Source: Candidatus Doudnabacteria bacterium (lineage in GTDB: Bacteria; Patescibacteriota; Doudnabacteria; UBA920). Taken from it: a stretch of DNA of 5,833 bases. The translations under genes and the position numbers were made by a program. Below, piece by piece: positions 1-4,913 of this stretch; the first letter of the stretch is position 1; the number at the start of each line of letters is the position of its first letter. The notes beneath the pieces were generated by a model. The model did not search any database. It was not told the DNA's origin and saw only the letters and a list, made by a program, of their open reading frames with translations. The DNA lies in NCBI GenBank assembly GCA_023245915.1, contig JAHFJK010000072.1, positions 1 to 5,833 on the forward strand. Direction: 5' to 3'.

Positions 1-531
1 CCGGAAAAAGCCTGTGCAAATTGTGGCGGATCGGGTGCCTTAAGGCAAGAAAAAACCATCTCTGTCAAAATCCCCGCGGGCATAGACAATGGCCAAAGAA
101 TTAGAATAGCAGGCGAGGGCGAGGCGGGTTATAGGGGCTCCACCCCCGGGGATTTATTTTTAGTGGTTAAAGTCATTAAGCATAAAGAATTTATCCGGGA
201 CGGCTTTAACCTTTCCAGGGAATTGCCCGTCAGTTTTACCCAGGCAGCGCTGGGCACAAAAATCATCGTAAAAACTTTGGACGGCGATATTGAACTAAAA
301 ATTCCTTCCGGCACGCAGGCCGGCACGCAGTTTAGAATCAAAAGCAAAGGCGTGCCGCATTTAAACAACCCTAATCACCGGGGAGATTTATTGGTTACCG
401 CGCGAGTCATAGTGCCCAAAAAACTTTCCAAAAATGAAAAACAGCTGCTTAAGCAGCTGGCCGAGGAGAGGGGGGAGTTGGTAGAAATTGATGAAAATTT
501 TTGGAATAGCGTCAAAAACTCCTTTAGTTAA
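1..531 (+). CDS. dnaJ: Chaperone protein DnaJ, C-terminal part (5' end outside window)
   Basis: This is the 3' part of DnaJ, the Hsp40 co-chaperone that delivers unfolded substrates to DnaK and stimulates its ATPase in the cytoplasm. The frame is open from base 1. The visible 176 residues begin with the last zinc-finger repeat, CANCGGSG (residues 5-12), the CxxCxGxG signature. The end of C-terminal domain I follows (VKIPAGIDNGQRIRIAGEGEAG), then domain II with FIRDGFNL, the QAALG motif, LKIPSGTQAGTQFRIKSKG and GDLLV, and finally the dimerisation helix LSKNEKQLLKQLAEERGE. It ends in a short acidic and aromatic tail at TAA 529-531. The J domain and the other zinc-finger repeats lie upstream of the window. 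A GTG at 163 is internal, not a start. The last 40 or so codons are duplicated at about 1879-2022, so this 3' end may be an imported replacement. Family assignment is very secure. Confidence 0.96.
   Translation, partial: PEKACANCGGSGALRQEKTISVKIPAGIDNGQRIRIAGEGEAGYRGSTPGDLFLVVKVIKHKEFIRDGFNLSRELPVSFTQAALGTKIIVKTLDGDIELKIPSGTQAGTQFRIKSKGVPHLNNPNHRGDLLVTARVIVPKKLSKNEKQLLKQLAEERGELVEIDENFWNSVKNSFS
420..476 (+). repeat. Direct repeat copy 1 (inside dnaJ end), att-like
   Basis: These 57 bases match 1893-1949 at 55 positions; the mismatches are at 437 and 450. They encode the last helix of DnaJ. Identity falls to 32 of 52 just downstream (477-528 against 1950-2001). The sharp edge resembles the border of a recombination core rather than gradual decay of a tandem duplication. 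Together the two copies bracket the ATPase gene with a 1473-base offset. Confidence 0.85.
442..459. repeat. 18-bp perfect palindrome in the repeated dnaJ core
   Basis: CAGCTGCTTAAGCAGCTG is its own reverse complement and encodes Q-L-L-K-Q-L. The second copy (1915-1932) keeps both 8-base arms and differs only at the centre (CA instead of TA). A palindrome in the middle of the duplicated segment is what a recombinase or nuclease target would look like. It could also be a chance result of codon choice in a leucine/glutamine helix. Confidence 0.8.
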
Positions 532-560
532 AAAATGAGATATCGGATTTTTTGTTTTAT
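530..560 (+). terminator. Possible weak terminator after dnaJ
   Basis: A seven-base A:T-only stem (530-536 with 547-553) with a ten-base loop is followed by a T-rich stretch. The stem is weak because it has no GC pairs, so termination would be inefficient. It is listed only because it immediately follows the dnaJ stop and precedes a new promoter. Confidence 0.22.
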
Positions 561-594
561 TTAAGCCAAGTTAGTGATTTTTTTCATTTTTTTA

Positions 595-630
595 ATACGA
601 AAATCGTTGACATTTCATCGATTTTCGTAT
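595..630. promoter_or_regulatory. Perfect 12+12 inverted repeat, candidate operator
   Basis: ATACGAAAATCG (595-606) and CGATTTTCGTAT (619-630) are exact reverse complements around a 12-base spacer. The spacer begins with the -35 hexamer, and the right arm ends on the first base of the -10 hexamer. A dimeric protein bound here would cover the whole promoter, so repression, possibly by the downstream product, is a natural inference. There is no T-tract after the right arm, so it is not a standard terminator. Confidence 0.8.
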
Positions 631-635
631 ATAGT
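607..635 (+). promoter_or_regulatory. Near-consensus sigma70-type promoter of the ATPase gene
   Basis: TTGACA (607-612), a 17-base spacer and TATAGT (630-635) make a near-perfect vegetative promoter. The expected transcription start, about seven bases beyond the -10 box, is at 642-644, which coincides with the ATG at 644. The message would therefore be leaderless or nearly so. Confidence 0.85.
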
Positions 636-643
636 TCTTGGGT

Positions 644-1867
644 ATGAAACCCATATCATCAATTGAAATAAACAAAGAGCTGGTTGGTACCTATATTCCA
701 AGAAGCATCCATCCAGAGCTGGTTTTGGCTTTGCATAAGCCGGAAGTTACCATACTGTACGGGCCCAGGCAGGTCGGGAAAAGTTTTGAGGTTTGGCAAT
801 TAATAAGAGAGCTTGCTTTTGCAGAACCGCAAACCGACATTTTTTATTTTAATTTAGACAGGCAAAATTTTGAGCTTGAAGACCCCGAAAAATTTTGGGC
901 GGAAGTAATTGCGACTAAAAATTTTTTCGACGGGAAAAGTTATATTTTTATTGACGAAGCCCAAAGATTTGCGGGCCTGGGTTTGTTTATTAAATATTTA
1001 TACGATAAACACGAGAACGTCAAATTTTTTTTAACCGGCAGCGCATCTTTGGAAATTAAACAAAAAATTAAAGAACCGTTGACGGGAAGGAAACAGGATT
1101 TTTTTTTAAGCCCTTTAAGCTTAAAAGAGATTTTGCGGTACAAAGGAGTAAAAAATTTTCCTTTGCAAGCCGATTTGAATATTTTACAGGCGGTCTTGGA
1201 GGAGTATTTGCTGTTTGGCGGCTATCCGGGAGTTGTGACTTTAGGCGGTCAGGCTCAAAAACGGGAAAAGCTTCTGGAAATCAGCAGAACTTATTTGCTG
1301 AAAGATTTGTCGGAATATTTTTCCGGGGTGGATGCGGCTTCGCTGGAGCTGGTTGCGGTTTATTTAGCCGAAAACGCCGGCCAAATTTTAAGCAAGGATA
1401 ATTTAAGCAATTTTACCGGAGTAGCCAAATATAAAGTAGAAAAAATTTTAGCAGTTTTAAATATGGGTTTTGTCACCGGCCTCTTGCTGCCTTTTTCCAA
1501 AAATAAGGCCAAAGAGCTTACCCACAGGCCCAAGGTTTATTTTTATGACCCGGGAATCAGAAACGCGATTTTAGGCAAGCTAACAGTTGTGTCCATAGTT
1601 TCCGACCGGGGCAAGCTGTTTGAAAATGCGGTGTACTTGCTTTTAAAAAATAAATACCGGAAAGTTAATTTTTGGCGCACCCATAATCAAACCGAGGTGG
1701 ACTTTTTGGCTTTTGACAATGACAACCTTGCGCTGGCTTGCGAAGCCAAGTTCAGCGCCAATCCGGAGTCGGCCGGCAAAAACCTGCTTAGTCTGCAAAA
1801 GCAATACCCCGACGTGGTTAAATCCGTTCAAATAATTTCCAGGGAAAATTTATATAAATTTATTTAG
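644..1867 (+). CDS. AAA_14/DUF4143-family ATPase with PD-(D/E)xK-like C-terminal domain
   Basis: A predicted cytoplasmic ATP-binding protein of 407 residues, a usual length for this family; its physiological role is not established. The AAA-type core has Walker A GPRQVGKS (residues 40-47), Walker B YIFIDEAQ (100-107, with D105/E106 acidic pair), and a sensor-like TGSAS (131-135). The family signatures SPLSLKE, LFGGYPG (190-196) and RTYLLKDLSEY follow. A winged-helix-like stretch comes next, then the DUF4143 domain with YFYDPGIRNAIL (299-310), FEN, and FWRTHNQTEVDF and CEAKFS. The E-V-D-F plus E-A-K pattern (about 351-369) fits the PD-(D/E)xK nuclease fold reported for this domain. An in-frame TTG at 638 would add two residues. 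I prefer ATG 644 because it sits exactly at the predicted transcription start. No Shine-Dalgarno is visible. The gene lies between two copies of the dnaJ tail and ends only about a dozen bases before the second, so it may be cargo or engine of a mobile segment. The frame is intact, with no sign of decay. Confidence 0.93.
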   Translation: MKPISSIEINKELVGTYIPRSIHPELVLALHKPEVTILYGPRQVGKSFEVWQLIRELAFAEPQTDIFYFNLDRQNFELEDPEKFWAEVIATKNFFDGKSYIFIDEAQRFAGLGLFIKYLYDKHENVKFFLTGSASLEIKQKIKEPLTGRKQDFFLSPLSLKEILRYKGVKNFPLQADLNILQAVLEEYLLFGGYPGVVTLGGQAQKREKLLEISRTYLLKDLSEYFSGVDAASLELVAVYLAENAGQILSKDNLSNFTGVAKYKVEKILAVLNMGFVTGLLLPFSKNKAKELTHRPKVYFYDPGIRNAILGKLTVVSIVSDRGKLFENAVYLLLKNKYRKVNFWRTHNQTEVDFLAFDNDNLALACEAKFSANPESAGKNLLSLQKQYPDVVKSVQIISRENLYKFI

Positions 1868-1878
1868 CCTTAATTCGT

Positions 1879-2022
1879 CCGTGTCATACGGCAAAACTTT
1901 CCAAAAATGCAAAACAGCTGCTCAAGCAGCTGGCCGAGGAGAGGGGGGAAAGTCTTCAGATAGACGATGGTTTTTGGAATAATATAAAAAATACTTTTAG
2001 TTATACCCAATTGCTAAATTAA
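1879..2022 (+). pseudogene. Decayed second copy of the dnaJ 3' end
   Basis: This segment reads as a broken DnaJ C terminus. Frame 1 from 1891 gives A-K-L-S-K-N-A-K-Q-L-L-K-Q-L-A-E-E-R-G-E, then SLQIDDGFWNNIKNTFS. The intact gene ends LVEIDENFWNSVKNSFS at the same place. Nine of these last 17 residues are identical and several others are conservative changes, although the DNA there is only about 62% identical. Upstream, CGTGTCATA resembles 403-411 of dnaJ but is joined with a four-base deletion, which shifts the frame. The stop has become TAT, so the frame runs on to TAA 2020-2022. There is no start codon and no domain of its own. It is probably the original chromosomal dnaJ tail, displaced when the ATPase segment arrived, or else a duplicated tail from a diverged allele. 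Confidence 0.85.
1893..1949 (+). repeat. Direct repeat copy 2, att-like
   Basis: Partner of 420-476, with 55 of 57 bases identical. It contains the near-palindrome at 1915-1932 with intact arms. It begins 26 bases after the ATPase stop codon, so it forms the right-hand border of the ATPase segment. Confidence 0.85.
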
Positions 2023-2144
2023 TTTAGATATAATACTCCGAAGCTTATGTTGTTATTACTTAATTTTATTGGTTATTATTAATTTTATTCCAAACACAAA
2101 ATCGGAATTTAATTAGCGAAGGAGTATAGATCAAAGTTTGCTTG
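2023..2144. other. AT-rich convergent spacer without a gene
   Basis: No credible reading frame is present. A TATAAT occurs at 2029-2034 but lacks a properly spaced -35 box. ATACTCC (2033-2039) and GGAGTAT (2121-2127) form a short inverted pair about 80 bases apart, too short to define an element. Confidence 0.5.
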
Positions 2145-2180
2145 CCCCGTAGAGTTTCGCGAAGCGAAATTTATACGGGG
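2145..2180. repeat. REP-like double-stem hairpin
   Basis: CCCCGTA (2145-2151) pairs with TACGGGG (2174-2180), and inside it TTTCGC (2155-2160) pairs with GCGAAA (2164-2169) over a GAA loop. The nested, imperfect stem is typical of small dispersed palindromes. It lies between convergent genes, where it could also limit transcription, although no T-tract follows. Confidence 0.7.
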
Positions 2181-2243
2181 TGGGACAGTATAAAAGACAG
2201 TTTTTAAAGAAGTGTTTTTTATTCCCTCTTAGGGTTTAATACC

Positions 2244-2306
2244 CCGCAGCTCTGCTGCGGAATCACTCTGCAGTCTGCAGTTGATACCTCGCAGCTTGCT
2301 GCGAGG
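2244..2306. repeat. Cluster of three short GC-rich palindromes (REP-like)
   Basis: Three adjacent palindromes are present: CCGCAGC-TCT-GCTGCGG (2244-2260), CTGCAG-T-CTGCAG (2268-2280), and CCTCGCAGC-TT-GCTGCGAGG (2287-2306, nine paired bases). The first and third share the GCAGC...GCTGC core and look like two units of one repeat family. The third ends nine bases from the stop codon of the minus-strand gene at 2315. Together with 2145-2180 it forms a hairpin-dense spacer between two converging genes. Confidence 0.7.
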
Positions 2307-2314
2307 AGGTTCGT

Positions 2315-2647
2315 TCACTTAGAAGTAAAAAATACTAAACCTAAGGACAGAAAAAAACACAAAATATAAGCAATCATCAAATTTAGCCAAAAAGTTTTTG
2401 CGAATTGCACATTCATCCAAATAAGGACTGCGCTGAAAAATATAGCGGCAATTGCTCCATAAATCCCGCCAGTTAAAAAATCTTTCGATGCCGCTTTAGT
2501 GTTCATCGTAATCAAGATATACGAAACCACAAAAACAATCGGCAAACCACCAATAGCTCCGGCGAGTTTGGGACCGGAAAATTTGGTTACAACCAAAATA
2601 ATCGCGGTCACGACAGCGGAAGCCAAGCTTTTAAGAATAATATCCAT
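2315..2647 (-). CDS. Small four-helix integral membrane protein
   Basis: A 110-residue hydrophobic protein whose function I do not recognise with certainty. Four membrane helices are likely at about residues 4-21, 30-48, 58-79 and 86-107. The first loop carries the motif TKFSGPKLAGAIGGLPIVF, and the helix 2-3 loop is polar (TMNTKAASKD). The SGPKLAG...GLP pattern recalls small GlpM/DUF3147-type membrane proteins, a tentative resemblance only. The ATG at 2647 is chosen over the in-frame TTG at 2653 because it lies where transcription should start, seven bases below a TATAAT. Translation ends at TGA (2317-2315), which shows that TGA is a stop codon here. The gene is divergent from the two-gene unit at 2728-3226, sharing an 80-base promoter region, and converges on the repeat cluster at its 3' side. 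Confidence 0.8.
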   Translation of the reverse strand: MDIILKSLASAVVTAIILVVTKFSGPKLAGAIGGLPIVFVVSYILITMNTKAASKDFLTGGIYGAIAAIFFSAVLIWMNVQFAKTFWLNLMIAYILCFFLSLGLVFFTSK

Positions 2648-2653
2648 ATCCAA

Positions 2654-2669
2654 ATTATATCATATTATA
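2654..2669 (-). promoter_or_regulatory. Two TATAAT -10 boxes upstream of the membrane protein gene
   Basis: On the minus strand TATAAT occurs at 2659-2654 and again at 2669-2664. The nearer one ends six bases before the ATG at 2647, which predicts a leaderless message. No good -35 hexamer is visible at 17 bases, so the assignment relies on the -10 boxes. Confidence 0.5.
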
Positions 2670-2682
2670 GAAAAAGTGATTT

Positions 2683-2709
2683 TTGTTTTTTCCTTAAATT
2701 TGCTATAAT
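2683..2709 (+). promoter_or_regulatory. Extended -10 promoter of the two-gene unit
   Basis: TGCTATAAT (2701-2709) is a perfect extended -10 element. The upstream TTGTTT (2683-2688) is a weak -35 at a short 15-base spacing, which an extended -10 can tolerate. The predicted start near 2716 leaves a leader of about 11 bases before the ATG at 2728, with no Shine-Dalgarno. Confidence 0.6.
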
Positions 2710-2727
2710 TTTAACAGCTAAAATCTA

Positions 2728-2895
2728 ATGCTCAAAAATATGAACAATACCCCTAAAACTTATTCCATTGATGAAGTCAAAGAAAAAATGGAAAAGTATC
2801 TCGACGTCTCAACAGAAAGACTGCGTGCTCGCTTAAGGGCGGCTTGGAAAAAACAGGCCTCTAAAATTCAAGAGTATGATCGAACTAAAGTTTAA
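2728..2895 (+). CDS. Short ORF, candidate antitoxin of a two-gene unit
   Basis: An uninterrupted frame of 55 codons (51 if the in-frame ATG at 2740 is used) that I do not recognise as a named family. The product is very polar and predicted helical. It has an N-terminal TYSIDEVKEKMEKYL segment, then a basic amphipathic helix (STERLRARLRAAWKKQ), and a charged C terminus. It starts just under an extended -10 promoter. Its last 20 bases overlap the start of the next gene in another frame, a layout that suggests translational coupling. Small charged proteins in front of a protein of about 115 residues with 20 bases or fewer between them are typical of type II antitoxins, and the basic middle helix could bind DNA or the toxin. 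The function is inferred from context only, but the coding status is fairly likely. Confidence 0.6.
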   Translation: MLKNMNNTPKTYSIDEVKEKMEKYLDVSTERLRARLRAAWKKQASKIQEYDRTKV

Positions 2896-3226
2896 ACCGG
2901 AAGCGCTGTTCAATCTCCATATTTTCATCCGCCACTATGAGCAGGCATTTTTCGAGCTTTACCGTGATAGCGGTTTATGGCATGAGGAACTAATCATTCA
3001 AAGTTATCGTGAAAGCGCTCAAAAATTATATTTGGCCATTTTGGAAGAAACTGAAAAGCGGCTTTCAAGAATTAAAGTTTTAGGCCGCAAAAAGACTTTT
3101 TACTTTTACGAGCTTGATTTTTACGTGGGCAACCGCTTAGTGATAGTAATTTACGCCGAACATAAAAATCACAAAATAAGGTTTATTGAAACTATTTCTA
3201 TAGATAGAAAACCAATAATTTTTTAA
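2876..3226 (+). CDS. Candidate RelE/ParE-like toxin, uncharacterised
   Basis: A 116-residue soluble protein without a firm family match by eye. The first two thirds (about residues 10-66) are predicted helical (FNLHIFIRHYEQAFFELY, SYRESAQKLYLAILEETEKRLSRI). The last third is a run of beta strands, KTFYFYELDFYVGNRLVIVIYAE then IRFIETISIDRKPIIF. Helices followed by a C-terminal sheet with conserved-looking R/K residues fit the RelE/ParE toxin fold, but no catalytic set can be assigned. The ATG at 2876 is the first start after an upstream stop at 2834 and overlaps the preceding short ORF by 20 bases. A perfect inverted repeat, TTTCTAT-AG-ATAGAAA (3195-3210), lies near its 3' end. Alternatives are an unrelated conserved protein of this lineage or a DNA-binding accessory protein. 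Confidence 0.72.
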   Translation: MIELKFKPEALFNLHIFIRHYEQAFFELYRDSGLWHEELIIQSYRESAQKLYLAILEETEKRLSRIKVLGRKKTFYFYELDFYVGNRLVIVIYAEHKNHKIRFIETISIDRKPIIF

Positions 3227-3249
3227 CCTAAATCTCAAAACAAAAATAA

Positions 3250-3804
3250 ATGCTCGCCATTATGTCCTTCGCGGACGTAAATCAATTAATCCACAATTTT
3301 AACTGGCATAACCCTTCCTGGGATTTGTTTATTTTTTTGTTTTGGGCAGTGGCCAGCATCATGTATGCTTTCGCGGCCGGACGCGGCCGGGTTATTAGCC
3401 TGCTTATGAGCCTGTATATTTCCAAACTTTTGGTTTTGCAGGCGCCGTGGCTGACAAACGCGATTAACAGCAAACTACCCAGCACACTGCTTTCGCTCCA
3501 GCAGTTGGTAACTTTTTTAATAATTTTTATTTTGGTTTTTATTTTGTTAAGCCGTTACGCGTTTAGGACATCGTTGGACAGCCGCCACCTGGCTTCCGTG
3601 CCTTTTAACGTGGTGTTTTCTTTTTTACAGATTGGCCTGTTAATCAACACAATTTTAAGCTACCTGGCAATTGCCGGTCGCAGCTTTTCGCCTTTAGTTA
3701 ATTTGATTTTTGTTTCAAATGTATCCAATTTACTGTGGACGCTGTTACCTTTGGCGTTTTTGATATTTTTGGGACGATCGGTGACCGACCGTCATGAGTT
3801 GTAA
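3250..3804 (+). CDS. CvpA-like multi-pass membrane protein
   Basis: A 184-residue hydrophobic protein with about five membrane helices (roughly residues 24-43, 48-65, 83-101, 119-141 and 158-175). The second half of helix 1 and the turn MYAFAAGRGRVISLLMSLYIS, with glycine and arginine between two helices, resemble the start of CvpA-type (colicin V production) membrane proteins. This is a weak family clue and I give no symbol. ATG 3250 and ATG 3262 are both possible starts; neither has a Shine-Dalgarno sequence. It begins 23 bases after the candidate toxin and may be read from the same transcript. No promoter is evident in the gap. The end of the gene (about 3773-3793) contains an imperfect GC-rich inverted repeat but no T-tract, so transcription stop is unclear. 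It converges with the methyltransferase gene. Confidence 0.85.
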   Translation: MLAIMSFADVNQLIHNFNWHNPSWDLFIFLFWAVASIMYAFAAGRGRVISLLMSLYISKLLVLQAPWLTNAINSKLPSTLLSLQQLVTFLIIFILVFILLSRYAFRTSLDSRHLASVPFNVVFSFLQIGLLINTILSYLAIAGRSFSPLVNLIFVSNVSNLLWTLLPLAFLIFLGRSVTDRHEL

Positions 3805-3823
3805 TTGATTTACGAAAGGACCT

Positions 3824-3837
3824 GCCTGCCGGCAGGC
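3824..3837. repeat. 14-bp perfect GC-rich palindrome
   Basis: GCCTGCCGGCAGGC is a perfect palindrome in the spacer between two convergent genes. Short CCTGC/GCAGG palindromes of this sort are dispersed in some small bacterial genomes. With no loop and no T-run it is unlikely to be a standard terminator. Confidence 0.6.
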
Positions 3838-3901
3838 GAGAACCAAAAAATAGATTCCGAACAAATTTAACAGCAATGTAAATTTTCCGGAATGACACGC
3901 A

Positions 3902-4867
3902 CTAGCTGCTCCAACGGGCAAAAATTCCAGTAGATATCAACCGGCCTTCCCTGACCTTTGCGTCAGGGTTATTTTTTTGTCTCAAGCACAGTTCTCCAAA
4001 TTCAATTTTTCCGGACCTGGATTTTATTGCGTCCTCAAGCAAATTATTTAAAGCCAGAGCCGAGGAATTGGTGGCGTAGCCGTTGATAATCAGAAATTTT
4101 GCATCATTGGAAAGCAAATTTACGCAGTCAGCAAGCAGGCCTGGTAAATCAGCATTAAATTTCCAGGTCTTGCCGGTGGGCCCATGGCCAAAAGCCGGCG
4201 GATCCATAATTATGCCGTCGTATTTGGCTCCTCTTTTAACTTCACGCTTAATAAATTTTACGCAATCGTCTAAAATCCATCTGACTGAATCGGTTGGTAA
4301 ATTATTTATTTTATGATTTTCATTCGCCCAACTAATAGCAGGCTTGCTGGCGTCAACATGAGTCACTTGGCATCCGGCCTTGGACAGAACCATTGTTGCC
4401 CCGCCGGTATACGCAAATAAATTCAAAATTTTGAATTTATTTGCAGTCTTCAAGTCATCAAGTGGAAAGTTTTTTAAATGGAAATTTTCTTTACCTGACT
4501 TGACGACTTTATGACTTGATAGACTTGATAACTTATTTAACGCCCATCTCCATTGCGCGGCTTGTTCGGCGAACAGTCCGGTATGTTTGAAAGGGGAGAG
4601 TTTGAGAAGGAATTTAGAGTCCTTATAATTTAAAATCCATGGGTTTGGCACGGGTCTTTTAATTTCCCACTTTCCACGATTATCATCAGCCGCAGATTGG
4701 TAAACGGCCCAAGCCTTGTCCCATTCTATGTTAGCCAGAGATCTTGGCCAAATAATCTGCGGGTCCGGCCGTGCCAAAACCGCCTCGCCCCAACGCTCCA
4801 GGCGAAAGCCATCCCCTGTATCTAAAAGTTCAAAATCGTTAAAGTCTTTGGGTGTTTCTAATATCAT
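3902..4867 (-). CDS. Class I SAM-dependent methyltransferase, COG1092 (RlmI-like catalytic domain)
   Basis: A predicted S-adenosylmethionine-dependent methyltransferase of 321 residues, related to the catalytic part of RlmI/RlmK rRNA methylases (Methyltrans_SAM). The true substrate cannot be read from sequence. The N-terminal module includes LLDTGDGFRLERWG (15-27), RPDPQIIWP and the HTGLFAEQAAQW segment (95-106). The Rossmann core has motif I ILNLFAYTGGATMVLSKAG (147-165), the acidic motif II THVDASKPAISWA (169-181), the DD pair of WILDDC (197-202), and catalytic motif IV IIMDPPAFGHGP (219-230). A downstream YATNSSA loop and the C-terminal GRLISTGIFARW complete the fold. No PUA RNA-binding domain is present, unlike E. 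coli RlmI. Residues about 112-143 form an unusual linker encoded by repeats. The ATG at 4867 lies five T residues after an inverted repeat, and no Shine-Dalgarno is seen. The gene at 4928-5290 is upstream on the same strand. Confidence 0.93.
   Translation of the reverse strand: MILETPKDFNDFELLDTGDGFRLERWGEAVLARPDPQIIWPRSLANIEWDKAWAVYQSAADDNRGKWEIKRPVPNPWILNYKDSKFLLKLSPFKHTGLFAEQAAQWRWALNKLSSLSSHKVVKSGKENFHLKNFPLDDLKTANKFKILNLFAYTGGATMVLSKAGCQVTHVDASKPAISWANENHKINNLPTDSVRWILDDCVKFIKREVKRGAKYDGIIMDPPAFGHGPTGKTWKFNADLPGLLADCVNLLSNDAKFLIINGYATNSSALALNNLLEDAIKSRSGKIEFGELCLRQKNNPDAKVREGRLISTGIFARWSS
4451..4530. repeat. Repeat-rich insert within the methyltransferase gene
   Basis: CAAGTCATCAAGT (4451-4463) faces an inverted, 11-of-13 match at 4498-4510. 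A perfect 9-base tandem, GACTTGATA twice, follows at 4513-4530. The encoded stretch (residues about 112-140, LSSLSSHKVVKSGKENF) is a serine- and lysine-rich linker between the FAEQ..QW module and motif I. The frame is kept, so the repeat is tolerated and not disruptive. Confidence 0.65.
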
Positions 4868-4870
4868 AAA

Positions 4871-4913
4871 AACTGATGACTAATAATTTATTATAAATAA
4901 CTAGTCATCAGTT
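4871..4913. repeat. Perfect 12+12 inverted repeat around the methyltransferase -10 box
   Basis: AACTGATGACTA (4871-4882) and TAGTCATCAGTT (4902-4913) pair exactly, with a 19-base AT-only-but-one spacer that contains the -10 box. On the minus strand the second arm runs into five T residues just before the methyltransferase ATG. The structure could therefore be a terminator for the upstream gene, an operator for the downstream one, or both. Confidence 0.75.

Noticed and set aside
129..368. Minus-strand open frame of 79 codons
   Set aside because: It lies wholly opposite dnaJ, whose plus-strand translation matches the family throughout.
940..1143. Minus-strand open frame inside the ATPase gene
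   Set aside because: Antisense shadow of the Walker B and sensor region; no start context.
2029..2130. Possible MITE bounded by ATACTCC and GGAGTAT
   Set aside because: Only seven bases pair exactly, with no target duplication and no other structure; this can occur by chance in AT-rich DNA.
2145..2306. CRISPR array
   Set aside because: The palindromes differ in sequence and spacing, and there are no repeat-spacer units.
2304..2322. GGTTCGTTCA resembling a tRNA T-loop
   Set aside because: No flanking acceptor, D or anticodon stems could be formed.
2499..2708. Plus-strand open frame of 69 codons
   Set aside because: It is antisense to the membrane protein gene and runs through the divergent promoter region, including the extended -10 box.
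3698..3898. Minus-strand open frame of 66 codons
   Set aside because: Half overlaps the CvpA-like gene in antisense and includes the GC palindrome; no family resemblance.
4083..4316. Plus-strand open frame of 77 codons
   Set aside because: Opposite to the methyltransferase catalytic motif IV region, which is clearly coding on the minus strand.
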